Source: Aquirufa lenticrescens
GTDB taxonomy: Bacteria; Bacteroidota; Bacteroidia; Cytophagales; Spirosomataceae
Direction: 5' to 3'
DNA length: 64,000 nt
Assembly: GCF_019916085.1 (NCBI RefSeq)
Contig: NZ_CP049834.1
Span: forward strand, 2,122,501 to 2,186,500
Position numbers and translations under genes: made by a program. Below the pieces are notes generated by a model. That model was not told the DNA's origin. It was given only the letters and a program-made list of their open reading frames with translations, and did no database searches. The first letter of the stretch is position 1. The number at the start of each line of letters is the position of its first letter. Shown piece by piece: positions 18,028 through 27,827 of this stretch.

Positions 18028-18900
18028 CTATCTTTCTCCTACGCGGAAGGTGATAGACCCGGTCGCTTCTTTCGGGCTTGGGCCTGAAGACGTTTTGATG
18101 AATTTAGATTTTTCGATGGCTCTTTTGTATTTCTGCGCCAAAGAATTAGAGAATGAATTCTCCGCAATCACTAATTTGATAATATTTCCATCCTCATCGA
18201 TTTTGATCGTGAATCGAATCATACCCGTTTCACCTGTATCATCTTTGACGTTAGGACGATTAGCAATTCTCCAGCCTGAGATATTCACAGAAGAAGACCC
18301 AGAACCATCTCCGCTTCCGCCATTACCGGAATAATTCGTTGAATTGTTGATTTTTCCGTTCGGGCTACCTTTATCCCCTATTTTTCCAGCATCTGGACCA
18401 TTCGAGTTTCCTCCTGGATTTGGATTGGTGCCACGTGTACCATTGCTGGTTGTTTTTTTCTTGAATAAAGCACCCTCGTCAATTTTCTCTTCTGGCTCAG
18501 GTGTCGGCTTTGTGGAAACGGTGGTTGTCTTTTTTGTATTCTCAGAAATGCTCACTGGGCTTTTAACTACCGAAGAAATGACTGTTTCTTTCGAGCTAGG
18601 CGTCGGTTTTGCTTTGGTAACCGAAGCAACTTCTGTTTCTTTTTCCGCTGGTTGTGATTCGTCATTATTAGGCAAATCACTCGCTTGATTATAGGATTGT
18701 ACATTTCCGCCACCCTCGTCATCTGTCCCGTAATTTACTTCGAAACCAGGTTCTGGTAATTCCAGCTTCATTTCTTCTGCGGACCAGATCTTAGCATACC
18801 AAAACAACAAGAACAACAAACCTTGAATCACGATCGTGATCGCCAAGGCTTTTCGTTGGTTTTTGCGTTCTATTGCTTGTTGTTCGATGCGTTGGTTCAT
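18028..18900 (-). CDS. TonB-like energy transducer
   Basis: A 290-residue protein with a cytoplasmic N-terminus, one membrane helix (about 20-38, ALAITIVIQGLLFLLFWYA), a long low-complexity periplasmic spacer rich in Pro, Ser, Thr, Asn and Gly (about 60-205), and a C-terminal TonB-like domain (about 206-290) with FTIKIDEDGNIIKLVIAENS. It would couple inner-membrane energy to outer-membrane transporters, but no ExbB/ExbD genes are adjacent and the C-terminal domain is divergent. Gene order suggests it serves the outer-membrane barrel encoded two genes upstream. Confidence 0.75.
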   Translation of the reverse strand: MNQRIEQQAIERKNQRKALAITIVIQGLLFLLFWYAKIWSAEEMKLELPEPGFEVNYGTDDEGGGNVQSYNQASDLPNNDESQPAEKETEVASVTKAKPTPSSKETVISSVVKSPVSISENTKKTTTVSTKPTPEPEEKIDEGALFKKKTTSNGTRGTNPNPGGNSNGPDAGKIGDKGSPNGKINNSTNYSGNGGSGDGSGSSSVNISGWRIANRPNVKDDTGETGMIRFTIKIDEDGNIIKLVIAENSFSNSLAQKYKRAIEKSKFIKTSSGPSPKEATGSITFRVGER

Positions 18901-18903
18901 ATC

Positions 18904-19881
18904 TTATAGCGCCTTATACACCCAAATGTCTACTTTCTTGGACGCTTTTAATTCACTAGCTTTGGCATAACCCGCATCCATCGAATGCTCTGTACCTAAG
19001 CTAATGCGGTAAAATTTAGTCTGCTCGTCCTTTAAGATAATCTCCGCTTGGTCAAAACCACGCGATTTGAATTCTTTTAACCCTTTCTCCGCTTGTTTTA
19101 ATGATTGAAAGCTCGCGGCTATTAAATAGATCACATCTTGATTCGTAGGAGCTACTTCAGTTGGTGCTTCGACTACTTTTTTCTGAACAGAATCTACTTG
19201 AACTGGGGCTGGAACCACAGGTGCTGCAACTGCTACTGGAGAGGCTACTTTTTTCTCTATTTTAATCGGATTTAAAGAACTCTGCGATTGTTGGCTAGAA
19301 GGTTCTGTCAGGAAAAATGCACCCAAACCTCCTATGATAAAGGCAATTAGCGCATAAACGTAAGTAGATCTGCTGACCTTGATAGGTGAAGGTTCTGGAG
19401 TATAACTTGGAAGATCTTCTGCCACCGGCACTACTTCGAGCACAGTTTTTTTCTCTTTAGGTAAGGTATGACCTAAACCTACTGGGAACAGTCCAAAAAC
19501 GGACAAATCCGCATTAAAATCTGGATTTGGAGAGAAGGACAAGCGGTTTTCCGAATTCAAGGTAAACGCTCCTAATTCTCCTATAGTCAAATAGCCTTGA
19601 TTGGATATTTGGGATTTTAATTCCTTCGAAATGGCTGTTATTTCAATAGAAGCCTCTTTTTGTGAGATAGACAGTTTTTTAGCCCATTCCGTCGTTAAGA
19701 AACGATCATCTGTTTTTAGTTTCTCATTAAAGGCGACGCATTTTCTTTTGGGATAGATCTTTCCTTCCTTCGCATTGAACTGAAAATCTTGTGCATTCAC
19801 AACGAATCCACCAAATTGTGGAATAATCACACATTCGTGTTCGTAAAGTAAGTGCTCAAGAAAGGTATAAAATTCAGTCAT
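18904..19881 (-). CDS. HU-CCDC81/SPOR domain protein
   Basis: A 325-residue protein. The N-terminal part (1-125; EFYTFLEHLLYEHECVIIPQ, then PQFGGFVV and RKCVAFNEKLKTDDRF) matches the Bacteroidota HU-CCDC81 double domain, an HU-fold relative without clear DNA-binding arms. A single membrane helix follows at about 168-188 (YVYALIAFIIGGLGAFFL). The C-terminal SPOR domain is at about 248-325 (YLIAASFQSLKQAEKGLKEF), which in other proteins binds denuded septal peptidoglycan. The topology would join a cytoplasmic HU-like domain to the cell wall. It is in a tight cluster with an outer-membrane barrel and a TonB-like protein. Confidence 0.85.
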   Translation of the reverse strand: MTEFYTFLEHLLYEHECVIIPQFGGFVVNAQDFQFNAKEGKIYPKRKCVAFNEKLKTDDRFLTTEWAKKLSISQKEASIEITAISKELKSQISNQGYLTIGELGAFTLNSENRLSFSPNPDFNADLSVFGLFPVGLGHTLPKEKKTVLEVVPVAEDLPSYTPEPSPIKVSRSTYVYALIAFIIGGLGAFFLTEPSSQQSQSSLNPIKIEKKVASPVAVAAPVVPAPVQVDSVQKKVVEAPTEVAPTNQDVIYLIAASFQSLKQAEKGLKEFKSRGFDQAEIILKDEQTKFYRISLGTEHSMDAGYAKASELKASKKVDIWVYKAL

Positions 19882-19883
19882 TC

Positions 19884-21554
19884 TTAAAATGAATATGCGA
19901 GAGTTGCTGTAAAGTTAAAACCTTGTGTTGGATAAAATAAATATCGCTGGTAATTTTTTCCCAATATATTATTCGCAGATAAAGTAGCCGTGAATTTCTC
20001 TGTAATTGCATACTCCCCTTTTACATTGAGATCCACGATGTTATCCAATGTAGTCGCCTTTTGGGTTCTTGGATTAAAGCCATATAGTCCTCCTACATAA
20101 TAGATTTCTGGTGAAATTTTGAATTTAGGTAGCACTGCGATGGTATTTCTCCAAGCGATCTGGACATTAGGACGGTGATAGGCGTATAAGAAATTACCCA
20201 GGTTTCCGTAATTCGTATAATCCACTTGTAAGTCTGACTGGATTTTATCTGTGACTGTCATCTTCACATTTGCCTGTAGGGAAAGGACCGATACAGCTGC
20301 ATCTGCGTTAGAATATTGGATATCAAATTGAGACAAGTCAGCTGCTGAGGCTGTGAAGAAGGCCATTTTAGCATATTCTCCATAAGTAGCTTTCAATTCG
20401 TAATGTACATTGCGTTCGTTTGTTCCCGTTAAGCCACCTGCTACGGCCCATTTTTGTTGGGTATTTTGCAAGGTGATTGCTTGAGAAAGCCAAGGGTTAG
20501 TTAACAAGCTGCTGCGGTAGGAGTTAAACTGCGTATCGCCTTCAAATCCAGCGAATAAACGAATGAAGTCATTCGCACGGAAGCGAACTTGTACACTTGG
20601 GTAAATCCGCAATTCCTCATCTTGTACCGCATTAATGCCCGCTTGCAGGTTTAAACGTGGTAAAACATCATAAGATAAACTTGGTTTCAAGCGGAAGAAA
20701 TTGCGATTTGTTGACGTATTGCTCGTGAAGTTAGATAAGATGGCATCTCCATTAATGCGAAGCGATAATCCTTCCGAAATCGCATAATTTGCCTTTATGT
20801 AAGAAGTTGACATCCACTCTTTAGGAGCTAAATTTCCCGCTAAAGACGAGAATTCGGTGCCAGCCTGGTAAGAGAATTTCTTGCCTTCTGTTTGGCTATA
20901 AATATCGCCATTGAACTTAATCTGATCGTAATGTACCCCAAAAGCATCTTCTGGCGTGTTCGCAGGTATGCTTTCTTTACCGTAAAAATTCGTCGCGATA
21001 CGGCGGTAATCCAATGAACCTTTCAATAAGGCTTTAGACCAAAGGGATTGGCTGTAAATTTTCACTTCATTCTCTGAGCGACTCGAAAAGGCATTATCTG
21101 TGGGTCCCATCGAGTTTGCATCGTGATTGATGTACAATCCACGCAATTCTTTGGCCGTAGGATTATAGCCAAAATGGCCATTCAATAAGGTATGACCATA
21201 ATTACCAGCTCCGATTTTAATGGAGTTTTTCGCCATGGAGGCAAAAGGAGATTTAAGTTCCTCCCCTGTTCTTGGGCCTAGCACATTCGTTTGAATGCCA
21301 GGTAAAACAAGTGCCTGCGGCTTAGAAAGGTCAAAATTGAAATCAACTTTGTGGTCTTTACTGTAGTCCGGAATTTCATTCAAAGCCTCAAATGAACGAC
21401 TCATCGTAGGCTGCACCTCAATTTTACGCACCTTTTCCGTGACAAATTCTTCATTTTGGATAGTACCTTCCTTTTTCTGTTGACCATAGGTTAAGATGGA
21501 AATCAGGCTGAAAGAGGATGCTAAAACGATTTTGGATGGGAATCTCATATGCAT
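19884..21554 (-). CDS. Outer-membrane beta-barrel protein (TonB-receptor-like barrel without plug)
   Basis: A 556-residue protein with a signal peptide (SKIVLASSFSLISILTYGQ), an 85-residue N-terminal segment and then repeated amphipathic strands to the end (for example FNGDIYSQTEGKKFSYQAG). The last strand ends in aromatic residues (FNFTATLAYSF), as outer-membrane barrels do. No plug domain or TonB box is evident. The start ATG at 21554 overlaps the TAA of the upstream TPR gene (TAATG); an alternative ATG is at 21548. The substrate is unknown, and the context ties it to the TPR and SPOR proteins. Confidence 0.75.
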   Translation of the reverse strand: MHMRFPSKIVLASSFSLISILTYGQQKKEGTIQNEEFVTEKVRKIEVQPTMSRSFEALNEIPDYSKDHKVDFNFDLSKPQALVLPGIQTNVLGPRTGEELKSPFASMAKNSIKIGAGNYGHTLLNGHFGYNPTAKELRGLYINHDANSMGPTDNAFSSRSENEVKIYSQSLWSKALLKGSLDYRRIATNFYGKESIPANTPEDAFGVHYDQIKFNGDIYSQTEGKKFSYQAGTEFSSLAGNLAPKEWMSTSYIKANYAISEGLSLRINGDAILSNFTSNTSTNRNFFRLKPSLSYDVLPRLNLQAGINAVQDEELRIYPSVQVRFRANDFIRLFAGFEGDTQFNSYRSSLLTNPWLSQAITLQNTQQKWAVAGGLTGTNERNVHYELKATYGEYAKMAFFTASAADLSQFDIQYSNADAAVSVLSLQANVKMTVTDKIQSDLQVDYTNYGNLGNFLYAYHRPNVQIAWRNTIAVLPKFKISPEIYYVGGLYGFNPRTQKATTLDNIVDLNVKGEYAITEKFTATLSANNILGKNYQRYLFYPTQGFNFTATLAYSF

Positions 21555-24439
21555 TATTTAGGGAAATAGGTTTTCAAAAGGGCTTTAGCAGCTTCTACGC
21601 TTTCTTTGTCCTCTGAATTGTCAATAATGGATTTTAAGGTAGCTTTCGCCTGAGCTAGGTTCTTTAATTCGAATAGGTTTTTGGCCAAAATCAAATAGGC
21701 CTTCCCTAGTGTCGCATCTGAAACCTCTGCAAATTCATTTCTGAATTTATCTAGAATCATTTCATTCGATGTAGCATAATTGCCTTTCGCATTATTCAAT
21801 TGAATGATATCCAGGTATTTAAGCGCAGCCTCTTCTAAAGCTTCCGCTTCTTTTACAGCAAGCGTGTGGTAATCCGCATAAGCAATCATAGCTGAATCAA
21901 GCTCTTTTAATTGAATGAAAGACTCTAAAATGCGCTTATTTGAACGTTGAATAAGAGTCGAATCAACTCCTTTCTCTTTTAATAGTCGGTAATGGCCAAT
22001 GGCCTCTCTGTAAGAAGCGGAATCAAATTCGATATCAGCCACCTTTGTAATGACCGAATTCAAGGATGGGTGAACATTTTGCTCGATGACCTTTTTGTAG
22101 AATTGGAAAGCCAAAGCTTTGTTATTCGAACGATTAGCCGCATCTGCGATTAAATAGGTCACTTCAGAAACGCGCTCATCCGCCGGGAAATGCTCCACGA
22201 ATTTCTTCAAAGGCTCAATTGCCTTATCGTATTTCTCGCCTAAATAGATTCCTTTGGCCGCTTGGTACTCTAAATCGGTCTTCTCTTCTTCGTTTAGGCT
22301 ACCGCTTTGATAGATGCTCAAATAGGCGCTCATCTCTTCTGGACGACCTACTTCATTCAATTCCTCTTGTAAACCGGCCACCGCATCTTTCGCGAAAGCC
22401 TCTTTCGAGTATTTCTCGATCACTACCTTGTAATCTGTAATGGCCTTCTCTGGTTGCTTCGAGTTAGAATACGATTGCGCTCTTTTTAAGATGGATTCAG
22501 CGTAATAAGGACTATTCGGCTGATTGTTGATCAAATCGGTAAAGCCTGCAATGGCTTCCGCATATTTGCCTGTGCGGAAGGAAATCAAGTTCTCTTGGAA
22601 ACTCGCATCATCGCCAAACTTCGTGTTAGGGAATGATTTTTTCAAAGCCTGGAACGTCGCCTTTGCTTCTGTGTCTCGTTCAAGGTAGACTAGCGTGATT
22701 CCTTTTTGGTACATCGCATAATCCTTCTCCGTCTTCGCATTTTCAATCGCTTGATTATAATAAGTCAGGGCCTCTGTGTAGTTTTTCGCCACTAAATACG
22801 TGTCAGCTAAACGTAAAACGGCATTTGCATTCGCTTTTCCATTCGGATTCGCCTTTAATTGATCTACATAAGTCTTAAAATACGTATTCGCATTCGTGAA
22901 ATCCTTCACGGAGAAATAGGCATATGCAATTCCAATGCGATTTCTTTGTAAGAAATCTGCCGAATGCTTGCCAGAAAGCAACGGTTTATAGACTAGGATG
23001 GCAGCCTCAAAGTCTTTCAATTGAGATAGACATTCTGCCTTTCCAAATGAAGCCTCATCCGTTACATTTTGATTAGCCGCTTGTGAAATCGCTTTATCAA
23101 AGTAGGAAATAGCCTCCTTGTACTGTTCTTTGTTGTATGCTTTGATACCTAAGTTATAGGTTAATGTTTGGTAAGCCACTTTCAATTCTTCCGAAATCGG
23201 TACACCTGATTTCATAAAATCGGTAGCTGGAGCTAATTCAGGTAATTTAAGGATAGCATCTGCGGCGAAACTTTGGTAAGCTGCAGTAAAGGAGCTTGAT
23301 GGATAGGTTTTGCCAAATTGCGCAATTGATTTTAACCCTTTCAACCAATTGCCTAGGTCAATAGCAATGCTGATAGACTTAAATTGGGCTTCCTCTTGCT
23401 GATTCGAATCAAAAGCAAGTGCGCCTGATTGATTGAATGATTCTGCTGCCTCCGTTTTTTTACCCAATTTTAATTGAGCTAAACCTTGCAAGTAGTACGC
23501 TTTTTGGCCTAATGAATCATTTTTCAATAATCCACTAATTGTTTGAATCGCGTCTTCGTATTTATCGATGGTATATAAGGCAAAACCTTTTTTATAAGAG
23601 GCCGCTTCGTTTTTATGCTCTTTTAAATAATCGCTGAAGCTCTTCGCTGCCTTAGCATATAAGCCTTTCTTAAATTGAACCTCTGCTACTAAAAGGGCTA
23701 AATCTGGGTGAGTGGAAATGATAGGCTCCGCATATTTCAAAAGTTCATCCCATTGAGCCGTTTGTTGATACGATGAAATCAACCAATAAGGCAGATCTTT
23801 GCGGTATTTCGAATGGCCATTGGACTTTTTAAAATCAGCAATGGCTTCTAAGTAGTTCTTTTGTTGGTAATGAATGACACCTGCATAGTAGGCCGCAGAG
23901 AAGGCATATTCCTCATCTGGATCTGTTTTTACTTCATTGAATAAAGCAAGGGCATTATCGAAATCTTTGGTCTCAAAATAGGCAACGCCTAATTTATAAC
24001 GGGATTCTACGTTTCCTAAAGAGGAATTTTCGAGGTAGCGAATCGCTTTTGCATAATTTGCAATATCATAGAAATACAATCCGATTTTTCTAAACAATAC
24101 ATTACTTTGAGGTGTATTCGGATGATTTAAGCTGAAATGGTAGCCTAGCACATCAATTTCAGGTTGATTTAAATAAAGTGCGCACAATACTTGGTAGTAT
24201 TCTGCCATGATCACCTCGTTTTTAGTTACGTCGGTTTGTCTACCTAAAAAGTTCGCGAATTCTTCGCGAGCTGCGACATAGTTTTGTGCCTCAAAATACT
24301 CTTTGCCTAAACTATAATGGATCTGATTGCTCTCAAAAGCCAGAGATTGCTGCGCAAAAGACGAGAAATGTAGGGATAAAAATAGGACGAGGCAGTAAAA
24401 GGAAGATTTAAATACCATAGGTTTATTGTCAATAGTCAC
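21554..24439 (-). CDS. Large periplasmic TPR protein
   Basis: A 961-residue protein with a signal peptide (SFYCLVLFLSLHFSSFAQQ) and TPR repeats along almost its whole length, for example YKLGVAYFETKDFDNALALF near 150 and YYNQAIENAKTEKDYAMYQK near 565. It has no catalytic motif. Such long TPR solenoids in Bacteroidota act as scaffolds in the periplasm or at the outer membrane. It is the first gene of a five- to six-gene - strand run with 1-10 bp spacing (TPR, barrel, HU-CCDC81/SPOR, TonB-like, folC, trmB), which suggests joint function of the first four. Confidence 0.82.
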   Translation of the reverse strand: MTIDNKPMVFKSSFYCLVLFLSLHFSSFAQQSLAFESNQIHYSLGKEYFEAQNYVAAREEFANFLGRQTDVTKNEVIMAEYYQVLCALYLNQPEIDVLGYHFSLNHPNTPQSNVLFRKIGLYFYDIANYAKAIRYLENSSLGNVESRYKLGVAYFETKDFDNALALFNEVKTDPDEEYAFSAAYYAGVIHYQQKNYLEAIADFKKSNGHSKYRKDLPYWLISSYQQTAQWDELLKYAEPIISTHPDLALLVAEVQFKKGLYAKAAKSFSDYLKEHKNEAASYKKGFALYTIDKYEDAIQTISGLLKNDSLGQKAYYLQGLAQLKLGKKTEAAESFNQSGALAFDSNQQEEAQFKSISIAIDLGNWLKGLKSIAQFGKTYPSSSFTAAYQSFAADAILKLPELAPATDFMKSGVPISEELKVAYQTLTYNLGIKAYNKEQYKEAISYFDKAISQAANQNVTDEASFGKAECLSQLKDFEAAILVYKPLLSGKHSADFLQRNRIGIAYAYFSVKDFTNANTYFKTYVDQLKANPNGKANANAVLRLADTYLVAKNYTEALTYYNQAIENAKTEKDYAMYQKGITLVYLERDTEAKATFQALKKSFPNTKFGDDASFQENLISFRTGKYAEAIAGFTDLINNQPNSPYYAESILKRAQSYSNSKQPEKAITDYKVVIEKYSKEAFAKDAVAGLQEELNEVGRPEEMSAYLSIYQSGSLNEEEKTDLEYQAAKGIYLGEKYDKAIEPLKKFVEHFPADERVSEVTYLIADAANRSNNKALAFQFYKKVIEQNVHPSLNSVITKVADIEFDSASYREAIGHYRLLKEKGVDSTLIQRSNKRILESFIQLKELDSAMIAYADYHTLAVKEAEALEEAALKYLDIIQLNNAKGNYATSNEMILDKFRNEFAEVSDATLGKAYLILAKNLFELKNLAQAKATLKSIIDNSEDKESVEAAKALLKTYFPK

Positions 24440-24575
24440 GACTAAACAATAATACGATTTTTATGTGAATTAATTGTTCCGTCATTTAGAATTATTTGGA
24501 AAAAAATAGCACATGCTAGACTATACGGCTGATTTTTATAATTTTACCTAAATCTATTTCTCAACAAATAACAAA

Positions 24576-26339
24576 ATGAATTTAAAACTACTATTCCTTA
24601 GTGTAATCGTCTCATTTGGCTGTTTTGCTGGACCGATTAAACACGAAATCAGTATGTCTGAACCTTTCTCTCATTATTTTGAGGTGAAAACAACAGTAGA
24701 CGTCAGTAAAGAAATTAAATTTTTCGATCTTAAAATGGCAGCCTGGACACCTGGCTCCTATTTAATACGGGAATTTGCGAAAAATGTAGAATCGGTTAGC
24801 GCTGAATCGAATGGCTCTAAAGTCGCTATTTCGAAGATTAGCAAAAATACCTGGCGTATCGCCTTAAGCCCAGGTTTAAAGCAAGTTTCTGTTCATTACC
24901 GCGTGTATGCGTATGAAATGTCAGTTCGTACTTCCTTCTTGGACGATGCGCACGGCTACATTAATCCGGCTAGTGTATTGATGTATGCCCCTAAATTTGC
25001 TGCTCAGCCTCAGGAATTGACGATTGTCCCTCACAAAGACTTTAAAAAGGTTTCTACTGCCATGAAAAATGTAGGTGGATTCAATTTCATAGCAAAGAAC
25101 CTGGATGAATTGATTGACTCCCCTATCGAGATTGGAAATCACAAGGTTTGGAACTTCAAAGTGAATAATATTCCGCACCAAATCGCCTTTTATGGCCCCG
25201 CTAAAGTTGATTCAGTTAAATTTTTAGCGGATGTACAGAAGATGGCGGAAGAGGCGCAGAAAGTAGTAGGAGAACATCCTTGCGATCATTATTTGTTCAT
25301 CATTCACAACCTAAATCGCGGTGGTGGCGGTCTAGAGCACTTGTATTCAACGACTTGTCAAGTGACTCGTTCTAATTATGAAACGACGAAAGGCTACCAA
25401 GGAATTATGAATTTGTTAGCGCACGAGTATTTCCACCTTTGGAATGTAAAACGTATTCGTCCCAAAGCACTTGGGCCATTTGACTATGAAAACGAGAACT
25501 ATACGCACAATTTATGGTTCTCAGAGGGTATTACGAGCTATTATGCAGACGTAATCAATCAACGTACCGGTATGGTTTCTACGGCGGATTATATCAAAGC
25601 GCTTGGCGAAGAAATTGCGGGTGTGGAAAATACACCGGGTAATCAAGTGGAATCTGCGGCGGAATCGAGCTGGGATGCGTGGATTAAGTATTACCGCCCG
25701 AACGAAAACTCGCGTAATGCTTCCGTTTCTTATTATGATAAAGGTTCTTTATTAGGGGGAGTTTTGAATATGTGGATCATTCAACAAACAAAAGGAGCTA
25801 AATGCTTAGATGATGTATTTAAGTTTTTATACCAAACCTATTATCTAAAAGCTGGTCGCGGATTTACTGATCAAGAATTAGAGGATGCTTTCTCCAAAGT
25901 GGCAGGTGCATCAGCGGCTGAGTTCTTTAAAACCCATATTTACGGAGTGAAGACCCCGGCTTATGCGGCTATGTTTAAGGCTTTTGGCTATCAATTTTCG
26001 GATGCAAATGTAGCTAAGACGGTTCCTTATATCGGAGTTGGTATTGCAGCTGGTCGCGTCACTTCGGTTTATAAAGGTGGTGCAGCCTATGTAGCAGGGC
26101 TAAACGTAGGTGATGAAGTATTGAAAGTGAATGGGGCTGATTTCCCAGGAATGGATAAATTGTTAGCTGATAAGAAACCGGGTGATTCGTTAGTATTCTC
26201 TGTTAAAAGAGATGGAATGGAGCGTACGTTCTTAGTGGCTGTGCAACAGACGCCTTTAAAGGCATTTGTGATTGAATCTGAGGCTACACCGACGGAAGCG
26301 CAATTGAAATTACGCCATAAATGGTTAGGCGGGAATTAA
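24576..26339 (+). CDS. M61-family metallopeptidase with PDZ domain
   Basis: A 587-residue secreted protein (signal peptide about 1-18, SVIVSFGCFAG). It has an N-terminal beta domain, then the M61 catalytic domain with zinc motif HEYFH at 283-287 followed by LWNVKRIRPK. The downstream glutamate region is LWFSEGITSYY. A PDZ-like domain is at about 490-560 (GIAAGRVTSVYKGGAAYVAG). M61 enzymes are aminopeptidases with preference for Gly or Ala N-termini. It is convergent with the small gene at 26336 and shares 4 bp with it. Confidence 0.92.
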   Translation: MNLKLLFLSVIVSFGCFAGPIKHEISMSEPFSHYFEVKTTVDVSKEIKFFDLKMAAWTPGSYLIREFAKNVESVSAESNGSKVAISKISKNTWRIALSPGLKQVSVHYRVYAYEMSVRTSFLDDAHGYINPASVLMYAPKFAAQPQELTIVPHKDFKKVSTAMKNVGGFNFIAKNLDELIDSPIEIGNHKVWNFKVNNIPHQIAFYGPAKVDSVKFLADVQKMAEEAQKVVGEHPCDHYLFIIHNLNRGGGGLEHLYSTTCQVTRSNYETTKGYQGIMNLLAHEYFHLWNVKRIRPKALGPFDYENENYTHNLWFSEGITSYYADVINQRTGMVSTADYIKALGEEIAGVENTPGNQVESAAESSWDAWIKYYRPNENSRNASVSYYDKGSLLGGVLNMWIIQQTKGAKCLDDVFKFLYQTYYLKAGRGFTDQELEDAFSKVAGASAAEFFKTHIYGVKTPAYAAMFKAFGYQFSDANVAKTVPYIGVGIAAGRVTSVYKGGAAYVAGLNVGDEVLKVNGADFPGMDKLLADKKPGDSLVFSVKRDGMERTFLVAVQQTPLKAFVIESEATPTEAQLKLRHKWLGGN

Positions 26340-26572
26340 TCTGCCTGTTTGGCCATTTCGGCATACATATTTTTAAAGGTCTGTAAGACGAAATCTTGAA
26401 AGGAGGAGCTGGATACCAGCTCCTCTATTTCATTTTGGGAGGAAAAGTCCATCACGGAATACTTGTAGCTCTGCTCTAAATGCGGAGTCTCAAACTTCAC
26501 GATGTATTTCGAATTCCACTCGAAAAGCGAAATACGCATCTGTGGATGGCTTATTTCCTTGATAAAATGCAT
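26336..26572 (-). CDS. Small conserved protein of unknown function
   Basis: A 78-residue protein without a signal peptide or membrane helix. It begins MHFIKEISHPQMRISLFEWN and looks like a compact alpha/beta protein with a C-terminal helix (FVLQTFKNMYAEMAKQA). Similar short proteins with the HPQ..IS.F.WN..Y.VKFE pattern seem to recur in Bacteroidota, but I know no function. Its ATG overlaps the stop of the cyclophilin gene by 1 bp, so they are co-transcribed and probably translationally coupled. Confidence 0.68.
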   Translation of the reverse strand: MHFIKEISHPQMRISLFEWNSKYIVKFETPHLEQSYKYSVMDFSSQNEIEELVSSSSFQDFVLQTFKNMYAEMAKQAD

Positions 26573-27009
26573 TAGTCTTGAATGATTTTAACGCTTTGGA
26601 TTTTATCTCCTTCACGCACTAAATCGATCACTTCTAACCCTTCTACTACTTTACCAAAACAGGTGTGCTTACGGTCTAAGTGTGCCGTATTGTTACGTGA
26701 GTGGCAAATAAAGAATTGAGAACCACCGGTGTTAGGTCCACGGTGTGCCATTGATAGAACCCCACGATCGTGGAATTGGTTATTTCCCGTTAATTCGCAA
26801 GGAATCGTGTAGCCTGGGCCACCTGCTCCTGTTCCGTCTGGACAACCTCCTTGGATCACGAAATCATTGATTACGCGGTGAAAAGTAATTCCATCATAAA
26901 AGCCCTTTTCAGCTAAGTCGATGAAGTTTTTTACGTGGATAGGTGCATCCTCTGTGTAGAATTCGATTTTCATTAACCCTTTATCGGTTAACATTTCTGC
27001 GTATGCCAT
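26572..27009 (-). CDS. Cyclophilin-type peptidyl-prolyl cis-trans isomerase
   Basis: A 145-residue cytoplasmic cyclophilin that speeds Xaa-Pro isomerisation. The catalytic block is FHRVINDFVIQGGCPDGTGA, with the active-site Arg in FHRV. The SMAHRGPNTGGSQFFI block and a C-terminal CFGKVVEGLEVIDLV are also present. There is no signal peptide. It is the first gene of a two-gene unit with the 78-residue protein. Confidence 0.95.
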   Translation of the reverse strand: MAYAEMLTDKGLMKIEFYTEDAPIHVKNFIDLAEKGFYDGITFHRVINDFVIQGGCPDGTGAGGPGYTIPCELTGNNQFHDRGVLSMAHRGPNTGGSQFFICHSRNNTAHLDRKHTCFGKVVEGLEVIDLVREGDKIQSVKIIQD

Positions 27010-27083
27010 AATTTTACATTTAATTAAGCTACAAAGATGCGAATGAAATTTGAATTATTTAAATTGAACTTTCTTTTAGCCCT

Positions 27084-27827
27084 ATGAAATACTTACTATT
27101 CTTTTTTGCCTCTATTTGCCTATTTAGCTGTTCCAATTCTTCCGAAGAAGAGAAACGCGAATCGAGCGCCTTCTTTTTACGTGGAAATGCGAAATGGAAA
27201 GAAAAAGAGTATCATGAGGCCATTAAATGGTATTCGGAGGCGATTGAGAAGCGTCCAGATTTCTCTGATGCCTATTATAACCGGGGTTTAGTGTTCCAAA
27301 TCTTAGAAAAGAATGAAGAGGCCTTAGCCGACTTTTCGAAGGCAACAGAATTGGATTCGAAATTCGCTCCTGCCCTCTTTAAAAAGGCGGAAATGCTTCA
27401 AACCTTACAGCAATCGGACGAAGCCGTAAATGCAGTAGAAACGTTGGTTAAAATTTTCCCTGATTCTGCCGCTAACTGGACCTTAAAAGGTGATATTTTA
27501 CTTCAAAAGGCCGATTTATCAGGTTCCTTATCTTCCTATGACAGATCTTTATCACTTGATTCGACTTCAGTAGAAACCTTGATTAATAAGGGCGTTGTAT
27601 TGCAAGAGATGAATGAAATCGATTTAGCGGAAGCTGTTTTCAAGAAGGCCTTGAAGTCAGGCAAATACCAAGATCTTTTGAATAATAACCTCGGTTACCT
27701 TGCTATTCAGCGAATGCAATGGGATTTAGCTGCTTCTTATGTGAAGAAAGCGTTGGAAAAGGATCCGAAAAATGCGTTGTATTTAAAGAATTGGGCCAAA
27801 ATTCAGGCTAAATCAAGCCTTAAATAA
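27084..27827 (+). CDS. TPR lipoprotein
   Basis: A 247-residue protein with a lipoprotein signal (MKYLLFFFASICLFSCS, with the lipidated Cys in LFSC). About five TPR units follow (residues 30-245, for example EAIKWYSEAIEKRPDFSDAY). It is probably anchored in the inner or outer membrane facing the periplasm and used for protein contacts. The partner is unknown. The 3' end overlaps the convergent menD gene by 15 bp, with no terminator between them. Confidence 0.85.
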   Translation: MKYLLFFFASICLFSCSNSSEEEKRESSAFFLRGNAKWKEKEYHEAIKWYSEAIEKRPDFSDAYYNRGLVFQILEKNEEALADFSKATELDSKFAPALFKKAEMLQTLQQSDEAVNAVETLVKIFPDSAANWTLKGDILLQKADLSGSLSSYDRSLSLDSTSVETLINKGVVLQEMNEIDLAEAVFKKALKSGKYQDLLNNNLGYLAIQRMQWDLAASYVKKALEKDPKNALYLKNWAKIQAKSSLK

